Positions 43,122-51,414 of a stretch of DNA of 64,000 nt are shown here, one piece after another. Position 1 is the first letter of the stretch. Each line of letters begins with the position of its first letter. The notes beneath the pieces were generated by a model. The model worked only from the letters and a program-made list of their open reading frames with translations. It was not told where the DNA came from and ran no database searches. The DNA lies in contig NZ_JAHUBR010000001.1 of NCBI RefSeq assembly GCF_025376885.1, forward strand, positions 682,001 to 746,000, given 5' to 3'. A program made the position numbers and the translations under genes. This stretch comes from Pseudoruegeria sp. SHC-113. GTDB taxonomy: Bacteria > Pseudomonadota > Alphaproteobacteria > Rhodobacterales > Rhodobacteraceae.

Positions 43122-43610
43122 ATGGGACTGACGTGCCAGGACGTGATGGTGCCGAGTGATGAGCAAATCACTATCGGCCCCGAGGAAAGCGTGGCAACCG
43201 CCTTCCAACTGATCAAACAGAACCGCGCCCGCTTCCTGCCGGTGGTGGATGCCGACGGCAAATACCTTGGCGTCTTCACCGCGCCGACGCTGCTCAAGCT
43301 CTTCCTGCCGAAGGCCGCGATCATCGGCCTGAACGACAGCACGAGCCGCGTGGCCATGGGGCACCTGAGCTTCATGAACCTCGACAAGGAAGATTTCGAC
43401 AACCAGCTCGAAGCGCTGAAATACGAGAAGGTCGTCAACAACATGTCCAACCCCGACAACATTCCCGTTGCGGCCCCGGACACGCCGATCATGGAAGGCA
43501 TCTTCCTGTACTACAAATTCAAGCGTCACGTTGTGCTCGTCGAGCCCAAGACCGGGCGTTTCGTCGGCACCGTCTCCAGCAATTCCCTGCTGGATCGCGC
43601 GCTCAGCTAA
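43122..43610 (+). CDS. CBS-domain protein linked to NhaD
   Basis: 162 residues. Two CBS units: MVPSDEQITIGPEESVATAFQLIKQNRARFLPVVDADGKYLGVFT at the start and PVAAPDTPIMEGIFLYYKFKRHVVLVEPKTGRFVGTVSSNSLLDR at the end, with a charged linker. The two units are shorter than average. It is followed 44 bases later by nhaD, so it may sense nucleotide or energy state for the antiporter (inference). The start MGLTCQDVM has only a weak ribosome site (AAGG). Confidence 0.88.
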   Translation: MGLTCQDVMVPSDEQITIGPEESVATAFQLIKQNRARFLPVVDADGKYLGVFTAPTLLKLFLPKAAIIGLNDSTSRVAMGHLSFMNLDKEDFDNQLEALKYEKVVNNMSNPDNIPVAAPDTPIMEGIFLYYKFKRHVVLVEPKTGRFVGTVSSNSLLDRALS

Positions 43611-43654
43611 GCCTGCTCCTCATCCTCCCAAGATCATAAAACCGGACGAAAACC

Positions 43655-45019
43655 GTGTCTGAACAAACTGCCCACCACGGGGAAGCCGCCTTCTCCGTCC
43701 CCGATCTTCTCGGCATTGAGCCGCTTTGGGTCGCCACCGGGATCCTCATCGCCGTTTACGCGGTGCTCATCACCGAGAAAGTCAACCGCGCCATCCTCGC
43801 CATGCTGGGCGCTTCGCTGATGGTGCTCTTCGGCATCCTCAACCAAGAGCAGGCCGTGGATGGCGTGGACGCCAACACGCTCGCCCTGCTGATTGGCATG
43901 ATGGTGATCGTCGGCATCACCTCCAAAAGCGGCCTGTTCCAATATGTGGCCATCAAGGCGGCGAAATCGGTGAAGGCCGATCCAACCGGCATCCTGATCA
44001 TGCTCACGGTGATCACGGCCGTCTTCTCGGCGCTGCTGGACAACGTGACGACGGTGCTGCTGATCGCGCCGATCACGCTGCTGATCACCGACGCGCTGGA
44101 AACCAAGGTTTTTCCCTTCTTCCTCGCCGAAATCCTCGCCTCCAACGTGGGCGGCACGGCTACGTTGATCGGTGACCCGCCCAACATCATCATCGGCTCC
44201 GCGGCGGGTCTGAGCTTCAACCAGTTCGTGGTGAACCTCGCCCCGATCTCCGCGATCTGCCTCGTGGTGCTGACCGGCATCATCTACCAGATGAACCGCA
44301 AGGCGCTTGCGGCGATCCCGAAATCGGCCTCCGAGCGGATCATGAAGTTCAACGAGGGCGAAGCGATCACCGACCGCGCGCTGATGATCAAATCGCTCTG
44401 CGTGCTGGCGCTGGTGCTTGCGGGCTTCACGCTGGGCCACAGCTACGGCATCCAGCCGGGCACCTCGGCGCTGGCCGGCGCAGGCCTGCTGATGCTGCTG
44501 GCCTATGGTCACCACAAGGGCGAGGAGCAATCCGAAGCCGTGCACCACATCTTCGGCGAAGTCGAATGGATCACCATCTTCTTCTTCGGCGGCCTCTTTG
44601 TCATCGTGGCCGGTGTGGAGCACGTGGGCCTGCTGGAGATCTTTGCCAACAAGGTGCTGGAAATCACCGAAGGCGATCTTGAGAAGACGGCGCTGCTGAT
44701 CTTCTGGGCCTCGGGCATCCTGTCGGCGATCCTCGACAACATCCCCTTCGTGGCAACGATGATCCCGCTGATCGAAAGCACGGCCGACACCTTCGGTGGG
44801 CCTGAGGCGATCGAGCCGCTCTGGTGGTCGCTCGCGCTGGGCGCCTGTCTGGGGGGCAACGGCACGCTGCTGGGCGCTTCGGCGAACCTGACCGTGGCGG
44901 CTTTCGCCGAGAAGGCGAAACAGCCGATCGGCTTCATGCAGTTCATGAAGTACGCCTTCCCGATCATGATCCTGACGCTGGCGATTGCCCACGTCTACAT
45001 CTGGCTGCGCTACTTCTGA
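43655..45019 (+). CDS. nhaD: NhaD-type sodium:proton antiporter
   Basis: 454 residues, 11-13 hydrophobic helices. GTG start. The ArsB/NhaD transporter fold is seen in FSALLDNVTTVLLIAPITLLI, LASNVGGTATLIGDPPNIIIG and its mirror ILSAILDNIPFVATMIPL with LGGNGTLLGASANLT in the second half. NhaD proteins exchange sodium (sometimes lithium) for protons. With NQR in the same region this suggests active sodium circulation. A strong terminator follows. Confidence 0.93.
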   Translation: MSEQTAHHGEAAFSVPDLLGIEPLWVATGILIAVYAVLITEKVNRAILAMLGASLMVLFGILNQEQAVDGVDANTLALLIGMMVIVGITSKSGLFQYVAIKAAKSVKADPTGILIMLTVITAVFSALLDNVTTVLLIAPITLLITDALETKVFPFFLAEILASNVGGTATLIGDPPNIIIGSAAGLSFNQFVVNLAPISAICLVVLTGIIYQMNRKALAAIPKSASERIMKFNEGEAITDRALMIKSLCVLALVLAGFTLGHSYGIQPGTSALAGAGLLMLLAYGHHKGEEQSEAVHHIFGEVEWITIFFFGGLFVIVAGVEHVGLLEIFANKVLEITEGDLEKTALLIFWASGILSAILDNIPFVATMIPLIESTADTFGGPEAIEPLWWSLALGACLGGNGTLLGASANLTVAAFAEKAKQPIGFMQFMKYAFPIMILTLAIAHVYIWLRYF

Positions 45020-45042
45020 TCGTGGCCAACGGATGAACCTGA

Positions 45043-45076
45043 AAGGCCCGCCGGTGCTCCGCGCGGGCCTTTTTTG
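45043..45076 (+). terminator. Rho-independent terminator of nhaD
   Basis: AAGGCCCGC and GCGGGCCTT pair around a loop of about 11 bases, followed by TTTTTG. It lies 23 bases after the nhaD stop. Confidence 0.9.
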
Positions 45077-45148
45077 TTTGGCTTTGTCGCGGGATTTCTC
45101 TTGCTAAGGGCAGGTCCCGTCCGCCGGGTGGGGGTGAAGCCCCGGCCC

Positions 45149-45187
45149 GATGGGGGCGGACGGGGGCTGCCCGGCGTTCCGCCGGGC
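45149..45187. repeat. REP-like palindrome with tail, copy 2 (inverted)
   Basis: G-rich tail followed by GCCCGGCG-TTC-CGCCGGGC. It matches the reverse complement of 29723-29761 at 37 of 39 positions. It lies between the terminators of nhaD and rpsO. Confidence 0.8.
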
Positions 45188-45201
45188 AAGAGGACAGGTA
45201 C

Positions 45202-45235
45202 AAAAAAAAACCGCGCCTTCCGGAGAAGACGCGGT
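45202..45235 (-). terminator. Rho-independent terminator of rpsO
   Basis: An 11-bp stem (ACCGCGTCTTC with GAAGGCGCGGT, one U-G pair) around TCCG, followed on the minus strand by nine T. It closes rpsO before pnp is reached. Confidence 0.95.
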
Positions 45236-45264
45236 GCGTTTCACAGAGGCCTGTGAAGCGGCGC

Positions 45265-45534
45265 TTAGCGGCGGATGCCGAGGCGCTCGATCAGGCTCTG
45301 GTAACGGGCTTCTTCCTTGCCCTTCAGGTAGTCCAGCAGCTTGCGGCGCTGGGCAACCATTTTCAGAAGGCCACGGCGGCCGTGGTTGTCCTTCTTGTGG
45401 GTCTTGAAGTGCTCGGTGAGCGTGTTGATGCGCGAGGTCAGGATGGCAACCTGGACTTCCGGGGAGCCGGTATCGCCTTCTTTGGTGGCGAATTCCTTGA
45501 TAACGCGGTCTTTTTCTTCAACGGTGATCGACAT
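45265..45534 (-). CDS. rpsO: 30S ribosomal protein S15
   Basis: 89 residues, the normal length. [43 protein letters not shown] is the rRNA-binding core, with [23 protein letters not shown] at the end. S15 binds 16S rRNA early in assembly. AGGAG lies seven bases upstream. In most bacteria rpsO is directly upstream of pnp; here they are on the same strand but about 2.8 kb apart with opposite-strand genes between. Confidence 0.98.
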   Translation of the reverse strand: MSITVEEKDRVIKEFATKEGDTGSPEVQVAILTSRINTLTEHFKTHKKDNHGRRGLLKMVAQRRKLLDYLKGKEEARYQSLIERLGIRR

Positions 45535-45716
45535 CGGGGTCTCCTAAAGGTTTGAGTTCATGTCATGGCGCAAGCCGGGATGTCGTCCAGCAGGGCCCGT
45601 GGAGGCCTCCCCCCGAAGAGGGAAGGATGGGCGCGTATACGCAGAATCGCGGCGCGGGGAAAGGGAAAAATATGCGCGCTACCCTCAGGCGGCGTGCCGC
45701 CGGTGCCGGGGCCAGC

Positions 45717-46595
45717 CTAGGTCAGAAGGGCGATCTGGCTCGGATCCAGCCCGCTCACCCCTTTCAGCGTGGCGATGTGGACGCCGTCCAGATAGATCTC
45801 GCTGTCCTGCCCGTCGCCCGCCTGAACCTCCTGCAGGGTGACCTCGGGCAGCACGCCGGTCGGGCCGGAGTACTGGATCAACAGCGCATCCTCGCTGGCG
45901 TTGAAATCCATGATCGTGGCCTCGCTGCCCTCCTCGATCCAGTCGCCGACAAAGAAGCTGTCCGCCCCTTCGCCGCCTGTGCCGACATCTTCGTTGCCGA
46001 GCACCAGCACGTCGTCGCCGCTGCCGCCGTTGAGGAAATCCTGCCCGTCCGTATCATTGCCGTCGGCGTCCTGCACGGTGCCGGTCAGCGTGTCGTTGCC
46101 GCCGCCGCCTATGATCGCGTCCGCGCCGCTGCCGCCGGTGACGCTATCGTCCCCGTAGCCGCCTTCAAGCTGGTCATCGCCCGTGCCGCCGGAGAGGACG
46201 TCATTGCCCTCGCCGCCGATCAGCGTGTCATCGCCCGCACCGCCAGAAAGCGTATCGTCGCCGCCCCAGCCGCGCAGCAAGTCGGCGGCTTCATCGCCGA
46301 TCAGCACATCGTTGCCATCCCCGCCCACGACGTCATCGGAGCCCTCGCCCCCGGTGAGCAGATCGTCCCCCGCCTGACCAAGGATATTGTCGGAGCCGCT
46401 GCCGCCGTCGATGATGTCATTGCCATCGCCCCCGGCGAGCAGATCGTTGCCGCCGTGGCCAGAGATCACGTCGTCCCCGTCGGTGCCTTCCAGCACATCA
46501 TCGCCTTCGGTGCCCTCGATCTCTTCCCCGCCGAGCATCATGTCGGCGACGAAGCCCGCGGCCAGAAGGCCGAACAAACCCACCAATCCCATCAT
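45717..46595 (-). CDS. RTX-type calcium-binding repeat protein with N-terminal membrane helix
   Basis: 292 residues. One hydrophobic N-terminal segment (MMGLVGLFGLLAAGFVADMML) is followed by about eleven nonapeptide-type repeats (GGxGxDxLx, residues 30-190) such as GGNDLLAGGDGNDIIDGG that form a calcium beta-roll, then a small C-terminal domain (IMDFNASEDALLIQY) like the one found at the end of RTX secretion substrates. No T1SS genes (hlyB/hlyD/tolC) are in the window. The membrane-like N-terminus is unusual for RTX proteins. Confidence 0.85.
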   Translation of the reverse strand: MMGLVGLFGLLAAGFVADMMLGGEEIEGTEGDDVLEGTDGDDVISGHGGNDLLAGGDGNDIIDGGSGSDNILGQAGDDLLTGGEGSDDVVGGDGNDVLIGDEAADLLRGWGGDDTLSGGAGDDTLIGGEGNDVLSGGTGDDQLEGGYGDDSVTGGSGADAIIGGGGNDTLTGTVQDADGNDTDGQDFLNGGSGDDVLVLGNEDVGTGGEGADSFFVGDWIEEGSEATIMDFNASEDALLIQYSGPTGVLPEVTLQEVQAGDGQDSEIYLDGVHIATLKGVSGLDPSQIALLT

Positions 46596-46708
46596 GGCGC
46601 AGGTGCCTCACTCATCAAACCAAGCGCGCGATTCGGACGCGCGTGGAGAGAGTAAACCCGCGTGGGTCTTAGGATGGCGTTAAGAATTCCGAAACTTTTA
46701 GGTAAATC

Positions 46709-47050
46709 CTATTCGCTCGCGGGAGACGCAGGCTCGGCGGCGGAGGCTTCGGTTTCAGGCGCGGGCCTGCCCTTGTCGTATTCGCCTTGGATTTCCTGCG
46801 CGATCTCCCCGGCCCAATCGCCGATGATCGGGATGAAATCGATCTTGGAGAGCGAATAGATCACCACCGACACCAGCACCGAGGCGCCGATCACCGTGCC
46901 CAGACCCAAGGCGAGGCCACGGGCGAACTGGAACATCAGCGTGCGCCAGATGTTGTTGTTGATGCGCACGATGCGATGGTTGTTGAACGTATGCAGCTCC
47001 TGGCGGATGGCAGCCAGTTCTTCGGTCAGCGTATCTTGGTCAGCGCTCAT
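46709..47050 (-). CDS. DUF5665 family membrane protein
   Basis: 113 residues. LHTFNNHRIVRINNNIWRTLMFQFARGLALGLGTVIGASVLVSVVIYSLSKIDFIPIIGDWAGEIAQEI is the DUF5665 signature with one long hydrophobic helix. The C-terminal 25 residues are Ala/Pro/Glu-rich. Common in Rhodobacterales; role unknown. Start at 47050 (MSADQDTLTEEL). Confidence 0.88.
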   Translation of the reverse strand: MSADQDTLTEELAAIRQELHTFNNHRIVRINNNIWRTLMFQFARGLALGLGTVIGASVLVSVVIYSLSKIDFIPIIGDWAGEIAQEIQGEYDKGRPAPETEASAAEPASPASE

Positions 47051-47101
47051 GATGTCCCTTTTTCGTTGCCCCACGTTACCCGGCCAAGCCCGTGGCGCAA
47101 G

Positions 47102-47617
47102 CTATTCCCCGACGTCCCAGGGGCGCGGGGCTTCGGAATAGGCAATGTAGAGCGGGTGTTTGGGGTGGCCCGCCTTGGAGAGGCCAAGGTGGAACAGCGG
47201 CAGGCCGGTTTCGCGCAGGAGCGCCTCGACTTGGGGGCCGCGATTGAGATGCGCCCCATGGGTGCCCCAGGCGCAGATGATCTGATCGGCCCACTGCGCG
47301 GCCTCCCGGATGGCGGCATCATTCTCGAGGCCGACGGGATCGGCCGCGGCGCGCATTTTGCGCGGGTCGGTGTCGCGCCAGGCGAAGATGTTGCAGACCC
47401 GGAAGGCCCCGAAGCCCAGCGTGCGCGCGCGGCGTTCGCAACGCTCCACGGTGGGATCGTTCTGCACTTCCGTGGCGGTGGAGGGGTTGAGCATCAGGAA
47501 GACCGCCTTGCGCCCGGCAGGATCCCATATGCGGGTCAGCGCGTAGCGGTAGCGCTCGCAATCGGAGTAGAGCGCGGTGGAGGCGGCGTCGTCTTTCTGG
47601 TGGGTGCGGGTGATCAT
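47102..47617 (-). CDS. DUF1643 family protein
   Basis: 171 residues. RYRYALTRIWDPAGRKAVFLMLNPSTATEVQNDPTVERCERRARTLGFGAFRVCNIFAWRDTDPRKM is the DUF1643 pattern, with IICAWGTHGAHLNRGPQVEALL. Unknown function, widely distributed, often near mobile or housekeeping genes. The start at 47617 is chosen because the preceding part is not conserved. Confidence 0.88.
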   Translation of the reverse strand: MITRTHQKDDAASTALYSDCERYRYALTRIWDPAGRKAVFLMLNPSTATEVQNDPTVERCERRARTLGFGAFRVCNIFAWRDTDPRKMRAAADPVGLENDAAIREAAQWADQIICAWGTHGAHLNRGPQVEALLRETGLPLFHLGLSKAGHPKHPLYIAYSEAPRPWDVGE

Positions 47618-47650
47618 GCTCTGATGGCCCGCCGGTGGCTGAGGTCGGAT

Positions 47651-47681
47651 GCCTCCGGCGGGGATATTTGGGGAACAAAGT
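47651..47681. repeat. Dispersed intergenic motif, copy A
   Basis: GCCTCCGGCGGGGATATTTG followed by GGGAACAAAGT. Related sequences are at 54471-54495 and 59106-59124. It lies between the DUF1643 start and the aminotransferase stop. Confidence 0.7.
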
Positions 47682-47727
47682 GGGGCAGGGCACCGCAAAG
47701 GTGCCCCGCCGTGGTTCAAGCCTGTGC

Positions 47728-48912
47728 TCAGATACCGGCGTCCACGATCGCTTTGGCGAGGATCGGCACGGTTTGGGCGTTGAGGCCGGCGATGTTCATG
47801 CGGCTGTCGCCGACCATGTAGATCGCGTGATCGGCGCGCAGTTTTTCCACCAGTTCGGGCGTGGTGCCGAGGCGGGAGAACATGCCGCGGTGCTGGGCGA
47901 GGAAGCCGAAGCGATCGGACCCCGCGGCACGCTGCAACTCATCGGCCAGTTGCTGGCGCAGCGAGAGCATGCCGAGGCGCACCTCCTCCAGCTCCGTCTG
48001 CCACTCGGCGCGCAGGGCGGGATCGGTGAGGATCATCGTCACAAGCCGGGCGCCGTGGTCGGGCGGGAAGGAGTAGTTCTGGCGGTTCAGGAAGGCGAGG
48101 CTGCCCTGGGCCAGCGGCTGGCCGTCGGCTTTTTCCGAGATCGCCATCAGCAGGCCGGTGCGCTCGCGGTAGATGCCGAAGTTCTTGGAGCAGGAGGCCG
48201 CGATCAGGCATTCGGGCATTTCGCTCGCCACCATGCGCACGGCGGCGGCGTCTTCTTCCAGACCATCGCCGAAGCCCTGGTAGGCGATGTCCACGAAGGG
48301 CACCGCGCCCACGTCCTGCAGGACGGAGATCACCTCGGCCCATTGCGCCAGTGTCAGGTTGGCGCCCGTCGGGTTGTGGCAGCAGCCGTGCAGCAGCACG
48401 ACGTCACCCGCCTTCACCTGCGCGAGATCTTCCAGCATGCCTTCGAAATCGACACCGCGGGTTTCCTCGTCGAAATAGCGGTACTCGGCCATCGGCATCT
48501 TGAGGAACTTCAGGATCGAGGGGTGGTTGGGCCAGGTCGGGGCGGATAGCCAGACGGTGGCGTCCGGGTTGACCCATTTGATCAGCTCGAAGCCCTGCCG
48601 GATCGCGCCGGTTCCGCCGGGCGTGGCCACGGCGGCGATGCGGGCGCGCACAACCGAAGTGCCCAGCACCAGATCGATCATCGCATCGCCGAAGGCCGGA
48701 TCGCCCGCGAGCCCGGTGTAGGATTTCGTCGTCTCCGTTTCCCACAGGGTTTTCTCGGCGGCCTTGATGGCGCGCATCACGGGCGTGACGCCCTCTGCGT
48801 TCTTGTACACACCGACGCCCAGGTCGATCTTGCCGTCGCGGGGATCTTCCCGGAAGGCCTGCATCAGGGCGAGGATCTTGTCTGCGGGTTGTTGTTGGAG
48901 GAGTTCGAGCAT
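47728..48912 (-). CDS. Aromatic/aspartate aminotransferase (class I)
   Basis: 394 residues. MLELLQQQPADKILALMQAFREDPR and LGVGVYKNAEGVTPVMRAIKAAEKTL are typical of the TyrB/AspC type Iα group; the PLP lysine lies in AASCSKNFGIYRERTG, preceded by FVDIAYQGFGDGLEEDA with the PLP-binding Asp/Tyr. It transaminates aspartate or aromatic amino acids with 2-oxoglutarate; some members also accept cysteine. It starts two bases after sseA, so the two are co-expressed. Confidence 0.93.
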   Translation of the reverse strand: MLELLQQQPADKILALMQAFREDPRDGKIDLGVGVYKNAEGVTPVMRAIKAAEKTLWETETTKSYTGLAGDPAFGDAMIDLVLGTSVVRARIAAVATPGGTGAIRQGFELIKWVNPDATVWLSAPTWPNHPSILKFLKMPMAEYRYFDEETRGVDFEGMLEDLAQVKAGDVVLLHGCCHNPTGANLTLAQWAEVISVLQDVGAVPFVDIAYQGFGDGLEEDAAAVRMVASEMPECLIAASCSKNFGIYRERTGLLMAISEKADGQPLAQGSLAFLNRQNYSFPPDHGARLVTMILTDPALRAEWQTELEEVRLGMLSLRQQLADELQRAAGSDRFGFLAQHRGMFSRLGTTPELVEKLRADHAIYMVGDSRMNIAGLNAQTVPILAKAIVDAGI

Positions 48913-48914
48913 GG

Positions 48915-49772
48915 TTAGGCTTCGCCGGTTGCTACGTTGAGGTAAGGGAACATGCCCCACTCGGCCCAGGAGCCGTCGTAGAGCGAATGATCGCGATGGC
49001 CCATGCGCTCCAGCGCAAGGGAGAGGACGGCCGCGGTGACGCCGGAGCCGCAGGTGGTGATCACGGGTTTGGCCAGATCGACGCCGGCAGCCTCGAAGAC
49101 CGCGCGGGTCTCTTCGGGCGATTTCAGGGTCTTGTCGGCGTTCAGCAGGCTTGCGTAATGCACGTTGCGGGAATTGGGGATGTGGCCTGCGCGCAGGCCT
49201 GCGCGGGGCTCCGGGGCCTCGCCGCGGAAGCGCGAGGGCGAGCGGGCATCGACGATGGCGTGATCGGCGAGCTTGGCGGCATGGGCCACCTGCGTGACGT
49301 CCTTCACCAGATGCGCCTGCCGCTGCACCGTCATATGGCGGTCGCGAATGATCGGCGGCATGTCCTCGACCGGGCGGCCCTCGGCCTGCCACTTGGGAAA
49401 GCCGCCATCCAGCACGGCGACATCGGTTTTGCCCATCAGGCGGAACAGCCACCAGACGCGGGCGGCGGAGAACAGGCCAGAGCCGTCATAGATCACGACC
49501 TGATGGCCATCGCCCACGCCCATCGCCCGCATGCGGGACATGAATTTCTCCACCGGCGGTGCCATATGGGGCATCTCGGAGCGGTGATCGCTGATCTCCT
49601 CGATGTCGAAGAAGCGTGCGCCAGGGATATGGGCGGCGTCATACTCGGCCTTGGGATCGCGCGCCTCAGCGGGCAGATACCAGGAGGCATCGAGCACGCG
49701 CAGGTCGGGATCCTTCAGATGGGCGGCAAGCCACTCCGTGGATACCAGCGTTTTCGGATCGTCCGTTGCCAT
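48915..49772 (-). CDS. sseA: 3-mercaptopyruvate sulfurtransferase
   Basis: 285 residues, two rhodanese domains. The active Cys241 is in TTCGSGVTAAVL, the CG[ST]GVT loop that separates mercaptopyruvate sulfurtransferases from thiosulfate rhodaneses. The N-terminal domain (VLDASWYLPAEARDPKAEY, GSGLFSAARVWW) is inactive. It moves sulfur from 3-mercaptopyruvate to acceptors such as thioredoxin or cyanide. Upstream of, and nearly touching, a class I aminotransferase that could supply the substrate from cysteine. Confidence 0.95.
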   Translation of the reverse strand: MATDDPKTLVSTEWLAAHLKDPDLRVLDASWYLPAEARDPKAEYDAAHIPGARFFDIEEISDHRSEMPHMAPPVEKFMSRMRAMGVGDGHQVVIYDGSGLFSAARVWWLFRLMGKTDVAVLDGGFPKWQAEGRPVEDMPPIIRDRHMTVQRQAHLVKDVTQVAHAAKLADHAIVDARSPSRFRGEAPEPRAGLRAGHIPNSRNVHYASLLNADKTLKSPEETRAVFEAAGVDLAKPVITTCGSGVTAAVLSLALERMGHRDHSLYDGSWAEWGMFPYLNVATGEA

Positions 49773-49874
49773 GCCTTCCCCCAGTTTGCGCAGCCCGCAA
49801 CGTGCCGGGTCGCGCCCCGGGCGGGCAGCCCTTGCCTAGCGCCGGGAGGGACGAAGGGCAAGCAAATAGGCGGC

Positions 49875-50360
49875 TTATTCGCCGTGGCGTAGCAGGCGCT
49901 GCTTCTGGCGGCCCCAATCGCGCTTGGCCTCGGTTTCGCGCTTGTCGACCGTCTTCTTGCCCTTGGCGATGCCGATCTTCAGCTTCACGTAGCCCTTGTG
50001 GTTGAAGTAGAGCACCAGCGGCACCAGCGTCATGCCCTTGCGCTGGGTCTCGTTCCAGAGGCGGGAAAGCTCCTTGCGGGAGACCAGAAGCTTGCGCTTG
50101 CGCCGCTCTTCATGGCCGAAGGTCTTGGCCTGTTCATAGGGCGCGATGTAGCAGTTCGTCAGCCACAGCTCGCCGTTGTCCACGGAGGCATAGCTCTCGG
50201 CGATGTTGGACTGGCCGGTGCGCAGGGATTTGACCTCGGAGCCAAGCAGCATCACGCCACATTCGAGATCGTCCTCGATGGCGTAATCGTAGCGGGCACG
50301 CCGGTTCTCGGCGATCACCTTGTAGTTCTTTTCTTCCGGGGTCTGCTTTTTCTTGGCCAT
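49875..50360 (-). CDS. smpB: SsrA-binding protein
   Basis: 161 residues. [48 protein letters not shown] and [27 protein letters not shown] are SmpB core blocks, with the basic C-terminal tail [28 protein letters not shown] that reaches into the decoding centre. It binds tmRNA and enables ribosome rescue. The start at 50360 ([10 protein letters not shown]) is typical; a reading nine bases longer is less likely. Confidence 0.97.
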   Translation of the reverse strand: MAKKKQTPEEKNYKVIAENRRARYDYAIEDDLECGVMLLGSEVKSLRTGQSNIAESYASVDNGELWLTNCYIAPYEQAKTFGHEERRKRKLLVSRKELSRLWNETQRKGMTLVPLVLYFNHKGYVKLKIGIAKGKKTVDKRETEAKRDWGRQKQRLLRHGE

Positions 50361-50488
50361 GCAGCGCACTTAAGCTTTGGGCCGGAATTAGTCCAGAGGG
50401 GCACGATGCCGTGAACGGGGCGCGAAAGCCTTTGACCTTCCCCTAGATGGAAGCCTTAGGCGAGGCTTCACCAAGAACAGGGGCATCC

Positions 50489-50929
50489 ATGGAAATGAAG
50501 AAAACGCTGATCGCAACAGGGGGCGTGGCTCTGGCCGTCGTGGCCGGTTTTGTCATGTTTGGCGGCGGCGCGGACACGGCGCAGGAGCCGGTGGCCGCGC
50601 TGGAGGGGGCGGCGCTGGTGCAGATCATCGTGCCCGAGGTGCTGTCGGAGAATGCCGCGATCGGCAAGCGCGGCTTCGATCTCTATTGCGCGCAGTGCCA
50701 CGGGCCCAATGCCGTAGGTCAGGACGGCGTCGCGCCGCCGCTGGTGCACAAGATCTACGAGCCCTCCCACCATGCCGACGAGTCGTTCCAGCGCGCGGTT
50801 GCGCAGGGGGTACAGGCGCATCACTGGACCTTCGGCAACATGCCCCCGGTACAAGGGCTGAGCCGGGCGGATGTGGCGCTGATCATCGCCTATGTTCGGG
50901 AATTGCAGCAGGCCAACGGAATCCAGTGA
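50489..50929 (+). CDS. Small c-type cytochrome, membrane-anchored or secreted
   Basis: 146 residues. N-terminal hydrophobic helix (KKTLIATGGVALAVVAGFVMFGG) and a single heme site CAQCH (Cys67, Cys70, His71) with likely sixth ligand Met118 in FGNMPPV. It could be anchored since no clear cleavage site is seen. AGGGG lies five bases upstream of the start. The stop codon overlaps the start of a second cytochrome gene, so both are made together. Partner oxidase or reductase unknown. Confidence 0.9.
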   Translation: MEMKKTLIATGGVALAVVAGFVMFGGGADTAQEPVAALEGAALVQIIVPEVLSENAAIGKRGFDLYCAQCHGPNAVGQDGVAPPLVHKIYEPSHHADESFQRAVAQGVQAHHWTFGNMPPVQGLSRADVALIIAYVRELQQANGIQ

Positions 50930-51372
50930 TGTGGGATAGAATGCGGAGATTCGTTGTGTTCGGTGCTGCCGCGCTTTGGGCTGCGCCCGTGTTTGCGGCT
51001 CATGAGCTGGAAGGGCGCGATACGGCGGCGGGGCGGGCGCTCTACGCTGAGCATTGTGCAGCGTGCCATGGTGCGAAATTGGAAGGCCAGCCGGACTGGC
51101 AGAGCCCCGGCCCCGATGGCCGGTTACCGGCCCCGCCTCACGATGCGAGCGGGCATACGTGGCACCACGACAATCAGCTCTTGTTCGACTACACGTGGCT
51201 TGGCGGCGCGGGGGCTCTGGAGGCGCGCGGGATCAGCAATTTCGACAGCGGCATGCCGGGGTTCGAGGGCGTGCTGAGTTCGGAGCAGATCTGGGATGTG
51301 CTGGCCTATATCGCTTCGACATGGCCGGATCGGATCCAGTCGATCCAGAAACAGCGAAACCCGCCGCATTGA
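50929..51372 (+). CDS. Second small c-type cytochrome, secreted
   Basis: 147 residues. Signal peptide RRFVVFGAAALWAAPVFAAHE, then RDTAAGRALYAEHCAACHGAKLEG with CAACH (Cys43, Cys46, His47). The likely sixth ligand is the Met in DSGMPGF; YIASTWP near the end is typical of cytochrome c class I. Start codon overlaps the stop of the first cytochrome (TGATG). A stem (CCCGCCGC/GCGGCGGG) includes its stop codon. Confidence 0.9.
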   Translation: MWDRMRRFVVFGAAALWAAPVFAAHELEGRDTAAGRALYAEHCAACHGAKLEGQPDWQSPGPDGRLPAPPHDASGHTWHHDNQLLFDYTWLGGAGALEARGISNFDSGMPGFEGVLSSEQIWDVLAYIASTWPDRIQSIQKQRNPPH

Positions 51373-51380
51373 GCGGCGGG
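51360..51380. terminator. Hairpin between convergent cytochrome and dapA genes
   Basis: CCCGCCGC and GCGGCGGG form an 8-bp stem; the cytochrome stop codon lies in the loop. No T-run on the plus strand and only a broken one on the minus strand. Confidence 0.4.
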
Positions 51381-51414
51381 CCTCAAAATGTTTGGGCTGC
51401 GTAGCCCGTTCAGA

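Noticed and set aside
45800-46560. Repetitive DNA that might look like a tandem satellite or CRISPR
   Set aside because: The repetition is explained by RTX nonapeptide codons in frame; no spacer-repeat structure.
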